Assembly (NCBI GenBank): GCA_022113835.1
Contig: JAILWY010000006.1
Location: 248,001 to 312,000, forward strand
Direction of reading: 5' to 3'
Origin: Atopsyche davidsoni
Lineage: Eukaryota > Arthropoda > Insecta > Trichoptera > Hydrobiosidae
Length of the DNA: 64,000 nt
Under the pieces are notes generated by a model, which was given only the letters and a program-made list of their open reading frames with translations, had not been told where the DNA came from and made no database searches. A program made the translations under genes and the position numbers. Shown in pieces: positions 51,307-63,640 of this stretch (position 1 is the first letter of the stretch; each line of letters begins with the position of its first letter).

Positions 51307-52144
51307 TAATTTACAAATAGGTATTATAATTTTACATTCAATTGGTCATAAGACACAAATAGCCTTTGAGTATTGATCAATGGTTGATGCAAACTGTTCT
51401 GTTGTGTGTCTTATTTTCTTTTTCTACGTGTGTTATTAAAGGCAATAGTACTAATTTCATCGACTTGCCTGTATATTGTATTTTTTTTATTTGGGAATGT
51501 GGTCTATCTTAAAAAAATTCAAATCGGAATAAAAATCAGAGATCAAACATAAATACATAGTCTAGAGATATTGTTTGAAATACAGGACGGTTGGTTAGTG
51601 TTTTTATGTGATTTTTTATCAGGGTCTTCATTATGTTATAAAATATTAATTACATATTTTTAATAAAAATGAATTATTCTTTTTTCCCTCCTTTCTTATT
51701 CTAAATATTATAATAAATACGAGTCCTGGGTGTGCTAGTTTAAGCCACCTCTCGTAATTGATGGCGGACGTCTCCGTTATCAATGTTACTGCAGAATCCT
51801 ATTGTCGAGTTTCTCCTTCCTTGTCCTCTGTCTCAACCAAGTCTAAATACTTAATTTAAGTCCTTCTGTTATGCAAAACATTCCGCTGTTCAATTCAATT
51901 TAAGGTTTTTCATGTATTTTCTGATCTGTTGGACTACGGGACGTTTTAAAATACGGGATTAAAAAAAAAAAATCTGCAGTAATTTTTGAATTCAGTTTGC
52001 TTGTGCCACTTATAAAGAAGAACTGAGACGGCATAACACTTGATGAATCTACAGCAAGATTTCAGTGTTATGTCTCTTCAGCATAGTTGAATGTGCTGCG
52101 TGAAGTCTCAATTCTCACTTTAATTTTTATATATAGTAAACTGT

Positions 52145-52340
52145 TGCTTGTGCATGGCTATCGTTATGTACCACGTGTGTAAAGGGTGGACATGGAATAA
52201 TTGTGGAGAGATGTGCTCTGGAAGTACCTTGTTGAGGTGGAGGGGAGGGGGAGCTTCTGTTATTGTTTCTGTACCCTGCTTCACTCAACCTAGGGAATTT
52301 TCCACCTTGAAACTTAAATATATGCTCAGTGAAATGGTTT
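52145..52340. repeat. Dispersed repeat, copy 2 (partner at 11857-12195)
   Basis: Ordered blocks GTGCATGG, GGAATAATTGTGG, AAGTACCTTGTTGAG, TGTTTCTGTACCCTGCT and GTTTCGAAG match the copy at 11.9 kb. It lies about 0.5 kb upstream of the second phosphatase gene. Confidence 0.5.
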
Positions 52341-52549
52341 CGAAGAAGAAAAGTCAAGATATATGCGAATGTTAATATTTTTTTTCGATTTACACGGTTT
52401 TCTAAGAAACCTAGCTTCAGTGTAAATCGATGGATAAGTGTACTGCGTTACTATTCTAATTTTAAAATGTTCGTAATTCAAAAAAAAAAAAAAATCATCC
52501 CAGAACTGTGCGCTGTATCGAACAAAAGAACATCGCGAACATCTTGTCT

Positions 52550-52846
52550 TTGGCGTGAAGTGAATGCGCTGTATTGTTGTAATGTTGCGTGGCAAATCCG
52601 AAATGTTTTTCCCAATGCGACAAAGTGCCCTCGCGGGCGTCGCAGAGTGCGCAGTGCGGATGCTCCGGCCCCTCGTATGGATTGGCTCCCCGGCCTGGTA
52701 ACACCCGACCTGTTTTGACGTTTGACGTTTCGCATTTCCGATATCCGCAACGCTCTCCCGAATAAAATTAATCCGCCGCTCCTCGCGACCGCCGCCGCTC
52801 TCGCTCGGCCGCGCGACACCGCTCCGATTCAATTGCAAGTTCAATT
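52550..52846 (+). promoter_or_regulatory. CpG-rich promoter and leader of LMW-PTP copy 2
   Basis: GC and CpG content rise strongly from about 52600 to the ATG at 52847. No TATA box is obvious. Several overlapping frames on both strands (up to 172 codons) cross it but have no motif and follow from composition. Copy 1 has no such island upstream, so the two paralogues probably have different promoter types. Confidence 0.5.
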
Positions 52847-55616
52847 ATGGCATCCGCGGACAAGAAGAAGGCACTGTTTATTTGCTTGGGTAAGTGGATA
52901 AATCTAGATTATTTATAGACACGTAAACAACATGTGCAAAGTTATCTGTCAAGACGCGTTTCTGTCATTGCGTTGACAATGTCAAATATAGACGAATATT
53001 TTATTACTTATCGCTGCTAATTGTTACATTGCTGTTCGCAGTGGGTAGTGGCTATTTTTTCTATCGATAGTTTTCTGTCTTAAATATTTCTTTCCGGCGT
53101 CAACGCGTGTCATAATATTGATTAAAAATTACTCGTATATTTTATATTATGTCCTGAATCTATGCCAAATTTATGTTGTAGCCAAAGAATACTGGCACTG
53201 GGGAATGATAATTTATATGTCTGCTCATTTGACATTATTTTTCACCTGAGGGCTGCAAAAAAAAAGGGCTGTAATATAACTAATCCGTGAAATCAAATAA
53301 TTTGTAAATCTATATAATGCTGATACTAAGCACTGACCTATTTAATAATTAATTTAAAAAATTCTTCAATATATATTTAAAAAAATGCTTTAGCTACCTA
53401 CATAAGTGAAACGTTCCTATACAATAAACTAAATATAAAGAAAATTCTAGTCACAAAGAAGAGAGATGTTCTTTCACAAGAAGAGAATTTTAATATTTCA
53501 TTTCAAGATGCATTAAATGTTTTCTAGATTTTTTTGGCAATATTTATAATATTCATGATATGAACTAAACATGCATTCATTAAATGATTTCTACAATACG
53601 ATTCTAAAATGGATTCTTTTCCCTAGGAAACATATGCAGGTCTCCCATAGCTGAAGGAGTCTTCATAAAAACTGTGAAGGACTCAGGACAAGCTGATAAA
53701 TGGGAGATAGACAGCGCCGGCTTGGGGTCCTGGCATGTGGGGAACCACCCCGACTACAGAGCCCTGGACACGATGAAGAAACATCATGTCAATTATAGCA
53801 ATCGCGCTAGGCAAGTACGTACACTTTTCCTGCACAGTACATAATTTAAATTAAACACGCTTTAAGTCTTTTACTAATGAAGCTATCTTTTCCAACTGCG
53901 GGTCAAATTCAATCAATATTTTTGTTTTACGTAGTTCACATGTCATTAGCAGTGATAAGGTTAATCAAGTGAATTCAAATTCGTCCTCAAATATTTGCTG
54001 TCCAAAGATGCAAAAGTGATTGCAAATATCATGAGAAAGCTTGCACATTTGCTAATTCCTATTAGATCTGGTTCCAGAAAGCAGATAATGGATATAAGCG
54101 TGTAAAAATATCTTTCAAACTTGGCCTTAAAATTGTTAATTCCCTGGACTTTGATTTTAGCCTGAGCCTAATTTTGATCAAACTTCCACAGTGTTGTATT
54201 ATTGCTGTGGGTAGGTGTTACACTTGAGAGTGCTTTCACTATCGCGTCATGATATTTATACTGAGGCGAAGCATGGGCCATAGGTTACCAATACGAGCCA
54301 CAGACCGCAAGCCTCACTTTTTCACTGCATAAAAATGAACCTGCGATAACTTATTCTTCATGCTGACATTCAAAGCACATTTTGACAGCAGAAATCACAT
54401 TGCGTCAATAGTCGCGAGGGCCATCGCATTATTCGTACCTTCCTACCAATCATAGAATATGTACGATCTACCCACAGAATACATTGTCATAAAACAAAAT
54501 TAAAATAATGATTGGTATAATCGAGGAAGTACAATTGAACAATTGGTGCAAGTTTAACCCATCTAAAACCCAATACGATCAAACGACTGATGCCACCATC
54601 ACTGTGCCCCTGAAGCATCCTACTCTTCGCCCCAGGTTTCTAGATTGCCCTGCTCTGCGTCGTTGGCCCATAGAAGCCCTGTTTAGCGCTGCTTGCCCGC
54701 AAAGTACCACACCGCGTCGTCGGCCTCTGGAACACCATGTTCACACCTGCTTGGCCATTTCCGGATTGGCCTGCTTTGCTGGCGCATGCCATTGACATCC
54801 ATCTTGGTTGCTATGGCTGTGATTTTCTCCGAAGCTTTCGCGCTCTTCTCGGTCGCTGCTGTAGTTGCTACGGACTCTGGCCAAAACAGATTGTTGTATT
54901 GTTGTTGTGGGTAGGTGTTACATTTGAGAGAGAGCTGTCACTATAGCATCGTGATATTTATACTAAGGCGGAGCATGAGCCATAGGTAATGAATAAGAGC
55001 CACAGACCACACATGGCAACAGAGTTTTTAAAATTTCTCTCTTGCAATACAGTTTATTTTAATTTAATGTTTATTTATTTTTATAGATTAAAGAACACGA
55101 CTTCCACCATTATGACTTTATCTTTGGTATGGATGAAGACAATATGAAGGAACTGAAGCGCCGGTCTCCCAAAAATAGCAAAGCCCAACTACTTCTTCTC
55201 GGAGACTTTGATCCGGAAGGTGAACGTATCATTAGAGATCCCTATTATGTAAGTTTTATTTGTTACCATACTTCCCCGCTGGGATTTGTCATTATTAAAT
55301 TATATTTTGGTTTCAGATGTGATTATTTTAGTCTAAATTTGTCTAAGATACTACCACAGATGTGTTTTGTTTCCTTAGCACACACCTATTGTGATTAATG
55401 TAAAATATGCTGGCCAATCTGGTGTTTGTAGTGAAAGAAAACCGGCACCTCCACAACATAGTGTATTAACCTTTGATAATAATAATTTGGATTCCTTTGT
55501 ATGTCTTTTAATGTATGAATGTTTTTCGACAGGATGATGACACGCATGGCTTTGAAAAATGCTATGTACAGGCAACGCGTTGTTGTAAAGCATTTTTGGA
55601 CAAGAATTCTTCATAA
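52847..55616 (+). CDS. Low-molecular-weight protein tyrosine phosphatase, copy 2
   Basis: A conventional LMW-PTP acting on phosphotyrosine in the cytosol. Four exons, 52847-52889, 53627-53814, 55087-55248 and 55533-55616, join in frame to give 158 residues. The P-loop ALFICLGNICRSPIAEGVF (about 9-27) contains nucleophile Cys13 and Arg19. GNHPDYRALDTMKKH aligns with the human GNPPDYRGQ segment. GDFDPEGERIIRDPYY carries the catalytic Asp and keeps the Tyr-Tyr pair that copy 1 has lost. The C-terminus FEKCYVQATRCCKAFLDK matches the family. Intron 2 is swollen to 1.27 kb by a 700-bp-period direct repeat. The gene is probably the ancestral-function copy, judged by its closer match to the family and its CpG promoter. 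Confidence 0.95.
54194..55008 (+). repeat. Intronic element flanked by about 115-bp direct repeats
   Basis: In intron 2 of LMW-PTP copy 2, the block at 54194-54306 (GTGGGTAGGTGTTACACTTG, ATGATATTTATACTGAGGCG, GGGCCATAGG, GAGCCACAGACC) recurs at 54894-55008 with scattered changes, exactly 700 bp on. Between them, 54560-54890 is distinctly GC-rich and open in several frames (for example 95 codons at 54508-54795) but matches no protein I know. It could be a small LTR-type or otherwise duplicated nonautonomous element. Confidence 0.6.
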
Positions 55617-55714
55617 TCTCAATGGATATTATATGCTCTTATTATATTGACTTGCTAACTTTAAAGTTATGAACAATATAATTGTGTTCTTTAAGGAATT
55701 GATTGTAGATTGAA

Positions 55715-55720
55715 AATAAA
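55715..55720 (+). terminator. Polyadenylation signal of LMW-PTP copy 2
   Basis: AATAAA lies about 100 bases past the stop codon on the same strand. Confidence 0.65.
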
Positions 55721-55860
55721 CAATTATAGTGCTCCAAATAAGATTTGTTTTATATTCTATAATTCGTATCTAGCAATGCATGCGAAGAAGACGTGCAGAC
55801 CAGACTGGTTAAGAATATGAAGTCTCAAGAGACAGGTCTTGTGTTTCGTTCAGTAACGAT

Positions 55861-55891
55861 GATTGATGTCTTGTCTCAAAAGACATCAATC
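55861..55891. repeat. Perfect 12-bp hairpin
   Basis: GATTGATGTCTT (55861-55872) and AAGACATCAATC (55880-55891) are perfect inverted repeats with a 7-base spacer. A second small palindrome, GTCTCAAGAGAC, lies at about 55822. The pair may form part of a short inverted-repeat element or the 3' boundary of the phosphatase gene. Confidence 0.8.
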
Positions 55892-55899
55892 TTCAAAAG

Positions 55900-58100
55900 G
55901 AAATTCAATTCTCAGCTAGTATAGACTGTGCCACTGCTGTTTAGCCACCTATTTAAATTGATAAAAGTTTATAGTATATATTTGTATATTTAACATGTAA
56001 TAAGTAGTTTTTATAAAATTACAAACATTCTCGTAAACAATTAGTAAATACAGGCTTTATTCTTATATATTGACTCAATGACATGTTTAAATATTTCGTG
56101 TAACAATAATACTATATAGCAGGCATAAATTGGTATAACATTAAAATATATTAATTAATCACAACACACAGTAGTTTTTTTTAAAATATAATAAATCATA
56201 AAAATGAAAAATATTAATTTTTAAGTTAACATCCACCATTAATAATATATAAATTTAGATTGACAATTTAAAAGTAAATAAATTTGATTATATCTTTAAA
56301 AAATTAATAATTATAATCATAATATCGGTTTACTCCTTATAAAATTTCCTGTGAGTTAAAATTTATAAAAAGGAAATTTATATAAAAATGGAGATAATTG
56401 TGCCTTTTCTATTTTCACATGTTTTTTATTGTAAATATTTCAAAATATATTAATTTTCCCAAGCACATTATGTAAGTAAAGTATTTTCAATACATTTTAT
56501 TTTATCACAAAGTTGTATCGAAGTACGTTCAACTTTAATTTATTATAAAGCAGATGTTCTCAAATATTTTACAAACTTATTACTCACGAGCAGTTGAGTT
56601 ATTGCAACAATAAAAAAACTAATAAGTACAACAATATAACTCCTTACTCCGTTATTTTGGAAAGTCAAGTCACATAACTTATATAATAAAAATATTAATA
56701 TAAAATTTTATGTGACTTGCAAAAATGCTTCAACAAGTAAACATAAAAGGTATCTGGTTTGGTTCTGAATTAATCAAACATTAATTAATTAATTGAAAAA
56801 GTTAACTTTACCATTAGCTTTTAAACAATATACTGAAATATCCATGCAGTGGTAATAATAAACATGATGATTAAATTAATTAAGATTTTTTATCAGTAAG
56901 ATTTAAAATATTTGATAATGGGATTTCAACGTTTTTGCTTAAAATCTTTGAAATAATTTGGGAAAGAAATATTTCCAGATGATTGAAATTTGGAGTCAAA
57001 ACTTTAGACTCTTGCATCTGAAAAACTACTTATCAGACAGCACATTGCTACAATATATGCAAAGTTTTTGTTTGAAAGAGGTAGTATTTTGGCTTTGTAG
57101 ATTAGCTATGAACTATTATTTATCTGTTTACGGTTTACGATTGATAATTGAATGCATTGGCTGTGAGCCCTTTCTGAATATCAAAACATACCTAAAAATA
57201 TATTCTGCTAGGTTCTAACTACAATATTTTGTCATCAATGCTAATTTTACAACGTACATTGAAAGATAATTATTAATTAACTGACTAGTGATTGTATGAC
57301 AAATATTGGCATATAATTCTCAAGTACCCCACAATGATTTGGTATTATTTCTTTTACTATTGGTTTATATTTTTTGGGACCCGTTTACTTGTAATTAGTT
57401 GCCCGGTGATATTTAATGCAAGGAACCTCGCAAGTTCAAGATTTGTACAGCGGTCAATATATGAGAGGGACATTATTCTTCATTTATCCATAGATAGTAT
57501 GAGTATAGTAAAATGAATGGACATTGTATAACCAATTGTATTATTTCAAGATTAAAAGTAAAAATTTAATTTAACACATTCATGGATAATATCCGTAATT
57601 CGCTTTCAGTCTTTTTGTTTATATATCCGAGCAGAAAACGGCCCACTTTAAATCTTTAAAATAAATAGTGTACAAGATTGAACTAGGCGCTTTTTCTTTT
57701 AAACATATAAATAAAAAATTTTCCGACGTATCAATTAGACCTATAAAATTATTGATTATTGTTTTACGTTAATTATTATGAAATGGTAGGCGTTAATAAT
57801 GTGACACTATATTTTTAAAGTTTAAATATACTACTGTCTATCGTAGAAAATCCTATTCAATGAGCTTAAGTTAAAGGACATGCAAAACGATACAATCATG
57901 AATATGGCTTGCAAAACATTGCAGTGAAAAAATTAATACAGCAATATATGCTAAGTTTATTATACATGCAGTTTTTCTAGATTTTATTATGACTGCTTGC
58001 CACTTCATTTCAATATAAATAGTTACCCGAGCTTAAATATTGGTAGATACGGCAGTATGTATAGGATATGTATAGTCATCCATGAATGTGTGAAAAGCCT
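55900..58100. other. AT-rich intergenic stretch between LMW-PTP copy 2 and the anoctamin gene
   Basis: No exon or named repeat. Open frames of 74 and 86 codons (56958-57516) have no motif and the composition of random AT-rich DNA. The 3' UTR of the anoctamin gene probably reaches into the top of this stretch; one minus-strand AATAAA is near 57957. Confidence 0.45.
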
Positions 58101-58128
58101 CGTTGAATTAATAAATATTCATTTGGAT

Positions 58129-61100
58129 AATATTTAGCTTCTTCTCAGTCTGCTTGGACCATAAACAGATCTGTATTTTCGGGTAAGGACTCTCGTACTT
58201 CTTTGTAATCTCTGAAAATAAAAATGAGCAATTGGTTATTGGAAATCCATAGACTTTTCACAAAGAATAAACAAAATTCAGTCAATATAGTAGAACATTA
58301 GCGTGTAAGTAATATTATATTAAAACCACTTCTTTTTTCTAGATCAGACAAAATGTGAAATATAATAATAATAAAAGAGTTGAAGTAATACGAAATGCAA
58401 AGTCATACCTCATTTTTCAGAGCCATTTTGGCAATGTGGTTTTTCCTTGCCAGTGCAACTCGGACCCACTCTGGTTTATCAGATATCGCTTGGTGGAGAA
58501 CATATCGCACACCCAAAAGCGAATGCTCTAAGACAACAAAGCAGAAGAAAAGATCCAGTGCCGACAGGTTCCAGCTTTCGCCGTAGTTCTTGATTTGGGG
58601 GGACAGGAACAGAAGGCCGCAGTTTGTCATTATGGACATTGCGCCAACCACCTCAAATGATCTCTGGAAATGATTAAAAAAAAAATTATCACACAATATA
58701 AACATATAAAGGAGAAATTGATTTCATTTATATAAGATGCGATGTAAGTCATTGAGTACATATTGTCTCAGATGGAAATAACGTAGCTCAGGTTTTCTTC
58801 CTGTTCATTTTGGCAAGAGCCAACAGTTAGCATGCTGATGTCGGCTTTCTTTACGGGAGATATTTTCACAGTTATATAAAGCCAGTTTTATACAACAGTG
58901 ATGTCTCATACACATATGATCACGTAATGTTATAAAATGCATCACATGCTGGCTTATTGTGTTGACATATACTTTACGCAATAAGCCTGCGTAAAGAATG
59001 AGGACTTCTGAAACATTTCACAATCATTGGTGGACATTTCTATTAAAACATTGTGACGAATTTTAGTTTACCTGCCATGCTCCCGTATCCTTGACTTTCT
59101 TTGTCATTGGTCTTTGGTACACTTTACATAGCTTGAATGCATCGGCCCGTATTTCTAAAACATTATTCACAACGGCCCAAAAGGCTGCTAACGGATAGAC
59201 TGACGAAAACAACACCTGAAACAAAATTTTGCAAATAAAATAATCGTCATTTAAAGATGCTTTTCAATTCCACTTAAAAAAGATGAAGACAGTGATTTTC
59301 TGTGAACAGGTCTGCCGTTTTCTGACTCTTATTGTTTATTGTTACACATGTTTTAAAGCCTCAAATATTTATTAGTTTTTGGTATTATTATTGCCACATA
59401 GATAAAATATTTTATTTTTCGTATCAGGCAGCTGATGAGTGTAAAAATTATGAAGAAAATATAATTAAAAATGTTTTCAGATCAAAAGGTCAGAGATTGT
59501 CGAGGAGATGCCAACAAAATAGGAGATCTTCTGGTAGTATTCTACTGTATATGTAATTATGAAAAATATAATAAAAGCTTACGACATATCCAAATTGGAT
59601 AAACAGCTCCAGGTAGTCATCATAAGTGCCTTCGTATTCGTCCATTAACGCTTCAGCATTGGCTTGATCTATGCGCAGGTCATCATACTTTAGGCACTCC
59701 ACATCTTGAAGAATAACAGGCAGGATGGAGATATCTTCATTAAAAGAGAAACTTCTTTTGTGTAAGCGTTCATATTTCTTTCCAGATATTAGCATTTTGA
59801 AGTCGCCCCACTGTAAAAACAATACAATTAATTAAATAACTCAAATATATCTGCGTTATGACTATTGCAAGTTTAAACAGAGTTTTTCACATTAATATTG
59901 ATTCAATTTTATTGATTAATTTAAAGCGCATAAGAATAATGTAAATTTTATGTGCTAAGTTTTGTTTTGTAAATTTATAACCTTGCATATTGCTGCCTCT
60001 TTTTATATTGACCTAAGCAAGATATTTCACTGATTAACTCTGATATCTCTTTTAACCTTACCTAAAAATAATTGTCCTATTATTTTTTCATACAATTGTT
60101 ACGATAAGGTGATAATCTTAACACACTCAGATTTAGTAGATAGAAATATTACTATAAACTCTATTAGAAATCTAGCATTAATACTTTGGTAAGAAAGACT
60201 TAGTTTATATTTACTCCGATTTAATGAGTCTATTTTTTTAAGTACGATTTATGACTCGACTAACAGTTGTATTATTTTACAAACCTTGCTAAGTGAGCCA
60301 CGTAAAATTAGAGGTAAAATTGCTTCTTGAAAATGATTTATGGCCTGTAATATGATAAGCATAGTTGCCAGTTGTACTTTCAGCATTTCAGGATCTTGTA
60401 ATACAAAAGCAATATAAAACAGTGACATAAAGTTGTTCACAAACTCGAAGAGTACCAGCTTAATGACTCTGTGCCTGTCATACTGTGATTGAGTGCGATG
60501 GTTTTCTACAAAAAAAATAAAAACAGAAAATGAAATAAGATACTGTTCATGAATTGTTTGATTACATAAAACTGATTGCCGTTTGATAATACATTTACTG
60601 TCTTATGCAATAAAGACGTAAATTAAACTGTATTTTGAACATATCATAAAGTATGTTGGTAGGTTTTGGGTTTTCCGTTGATATTCAATGACTTTGGGAT
60701 TTCTGCTTGGTGTTTTTGTCTTCAGTGCTAGTACTGGAAAACCCCCAAGAAAGTCCAAAAACCACCATAGCCTTTATACTAGAGCTATTGCAGTTGCAAT
60801 ATACTCTTCGTAGATCAACTTTATTTAGTAGATACTTTTGAAAGGTGTGAGTTTATAAAAAAAATATATGATAATGAAGGTTATGAAATAATCTTCTTAC
60901 CCCACTCAGTCAAAAATGTGGCAAAACTTCTGTAGACTAAATTGACAATGTATACAATAGCTGTATAAATAACACTCGGCAGCATGACCCACCAGCTTTC
61001 TGCTCCCAGTTGGGCCTTCATCTCATCTTCAGCCCAAAAAGACCAAAGCATGATAACGAAGCCTCCACACAAGCATACGAAAACAATCGGTAGAGAGACA

Positions 61101-63001
61101 CAGTACATCTGAAAACAGGAATCAAATATTTTTATTGTAGTGTAAATACAACTCATTTTAGATTAGCCAAATAACTCCTTGTGTATATTTATTATAACCA
61201 AGTTATTTCAAATAGATTATTGTCACCATTGAATGTGTTGAAATCTCAACTACTGTCACAAGACTTTGTTCATAATAGCTAAAATAGTATTTTAGTTTTG
61301 AAATATTGAAATGGTGAAATAGGACAGTTAAAGGTACTGAAGATGTACGTGTGGATCGTTGAAGGGTAAATTATGAGATTTGCAAAGCATCACATTGAAT
61401 TCAAAGTTGTAGTCCGAACAATTGTGAATTTTACTAGTATAATTCAATTAGAATATTGTATTTCATTGGAATGCATCAAGGCATCAGTAAACAATAACCT
61501 TACCTTGAGATTTGTATTAAACCGTGAAGCCTGAGGCTGTGCTTTGCCAGTGACTGCATCCACTCCCATCTTTCCACGAAAATTAGCCCTCGGCTCATCA
61601 AGACTGGTCATGCCTATAGTCCCCCAATTAAAGGCCAGTTCGTTACTCTTTCTCCTCCACAGCTGATAAAAAACATAACAAATAAATGTAATGTTTCTAA
61701 GTAAATAACGTAGCGAGTTAAAGTTAATTATAAAATTACCTCCAGGAATATGATAACCCATAGAACGTTGAAAACGCAGAAAAATGCAAGTGTTTCATGA
61801 CTCATAAACAGCTGGAAGAAGCCGAGGATCATAGGACATATCATAGCAGTCGTGTAGAATCCAATAAATACAGAATAGAGAGCCACAGATTCTCCGAAGT
61901 ACAATCTTATTTCCTCTAAAAGAAAAGTAATCGATTTCAATACAATTTAAGGAATTATTTGGACAGCTGTGATTTTATTGACAGTACCATCACTTTAGCT
62001 TCGTAAATTGAAGAAAAAAGGCCAGTCAATAACACGCTAATGCATTCATATCAAAAAATTAATTTAACGTAGCATATTTTTATGATCCTCACATTTGGTT
62101 ATTTATATATTATACTGAAGTTTCAATTTTATCATTTATTTGTGTTTCTTACCATAAGGTTGTTTGCTAAATAATGCCATAAACCATTCGGCACCCAATT
62201 TTCTAAGAGCCTCCTCATCATGTAAAGCATATATTTTTTCTATAAACCCTTCATGCATGTAAGCTTGCAAAAGGGATTTTCCTTGGTATAAAGTAACGTT
62301 GCTACATCCCGGGACGGAGGGTTCATTGGCGAGAGCTCTTATATTTTCTAATTCGTGCCTCACGATTGTCTGCCTCTCAGCTGTCGTTAAGAAATCATCA
62401 ACGTGCATGCCCTCCTGGATAAATTCTTCTAATTGACTAACAACAAATTCTCTTATAATACCCGAATGATCTTTTTTAACTATTTCAATCTCTTCGGCAA
62501 CTTGGAGAAATTTTATTTTTGAAGCTGAGATGTGCAGAACTAAACCCTGAAATTAAAAATAAATACAATTTTAAATAAGTTTCGTTTGACGCAGGAACAT
62601 ATAATGTATGTTATTATTATGGTTTCTTATCAGCATTATTTTTATCAAACATAGATACAGTAACATTATGTTAACCACAGTGAACATTACCCTATAGATA
62701 AAAGGTGTTTATCTAAAAAGCATTGAACTGGTATGTTTTACGATCCATATAATATTATCTGTTACAATGTTATATTTAGATAATCTCATAGAAAATAATA
62801 ACTAACCTCATTTTCTTTGTAGGGTTGTCTACGTACGAGTAATTCTGCACCACCGTCCTGGCGTTTGCCTTTGATTTTGCTAATAAACCAAGCTACAACT
62901 TTGTCGTTAGTCTTAGCAGAGAATCTAATAACGGCATACGTCTGAGGAAACACCACTGCTCCTTCATCAGAAGAAGTATCATCATCTTGGTAGGAACTCA
63001 T
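58129..63001 (-). CDS. Anoctamin-10 / Axs-like membrane protein (TMEM16 family)
   Basis: TMEM16 proteins are multi-pass lipid scramblases or ion channels; ANO10 relatives are largely intracellular, and Drosophila Axs lies in the ER and spindle membrane. Nine coding exons join in frame (62807-63001, 62153-62546, 61740-61915, 61504-61662, 60901-61108, 60285-60505, 59583-59810, 59072-59215, 58409-58663) to give 660 residues. The N-terminus is cytosolic ([14 protein letters not shown]). [20 protein letters not shown] starts the first membrane pair, [15 protein letters not shown] follows, and later segments include [20 protein letters not shown] and [20 protein letters not shown], classic anoctamin blocks. 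A tenth exon below 58215 is likely but its frame is ambiguous; otherwise the protein ends ALKNEV. A spliced 5' leader is suggested by an acceptor near 63143 and a donor near 63481. Confidence 0.93.
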
Positions 63002-63640
63002 GTTTATGGCTTCGACGAATGCTAACTATTTAAGGTTTCATGTCACTATCAACGAGCACCAAGGCAGAGCTGCCACAAAAATGACTTGCAATATTATTAC
63101 AACGATCAATCCAAATATATTGACAATCTTATCTTCCGTGTCCTGAAAGTAAACAAGTTTTAGCGGTTAGATAAATGACAGCAGATATGATGTGAGTTTA
63201 CCTGATTTCTCGAAATAAAAACTATACCACCTAGCATATTAGATATAATACAAATAATTATAACCTTAAATTGAATACTAACGACAGGCAGAAAAATAAA
63301 GTAATAACAAATTTTAAAAGCGAAATTAACAATAAATTACCAAAGTAGAGAGATACAGTCAGCTGTTTTGTGATTCTCTATTTATGGCCTGGTGTAAACT
63401 TTTTCTGTGCTAACTTTTTAAACTTCTATTAAAGTACGTACATGAAATTAATTTAATGGTCACGAGAGGCTCGCACATACCTGAGGTAATATTATACTAT
63501 ATTTTTGTATCAAAATCCTTTACGAATACAGGTTAAGTCAAATATTTATTTTCGTACTCAGTTATTTCTTGTTTGACAGCTGTGGCCTGCTGCACTAGTG
63601 ATGTAAAATTAATATCGATAGTAATAATATCGAACTTGCA
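63002..63640 (-). promoter_or_regulatory. 5' leader and promoter region of the anoctamin gene
   Basis: On the minus strand, TTTACTTTCAG|GACACGG near 63143 is a good acceptor ahead of the start codon, and CCTCAG|GTATGT near 63481 is a good donor. A non-coding first exon ending at about 63481 is therefore likely, with the promoter above it. No TATA box stands out. Confidence 0.45.

Noticed and set aside
52326..52844. Overlapping frames of 172, 129, 113 and 69 codons
   Set aside because: All cross the CpG-rich promoter of LMW-PTP copy 2. Several frames on both strands are open at once and none has a family motif.
54508..54946. Overlapping plus-strand frames of 95, 73 and 69 codons
   Set aside because: Several frames are open together because the segment is GC-rich. 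No motif was recognised, so it is treated as part of the intronic element.
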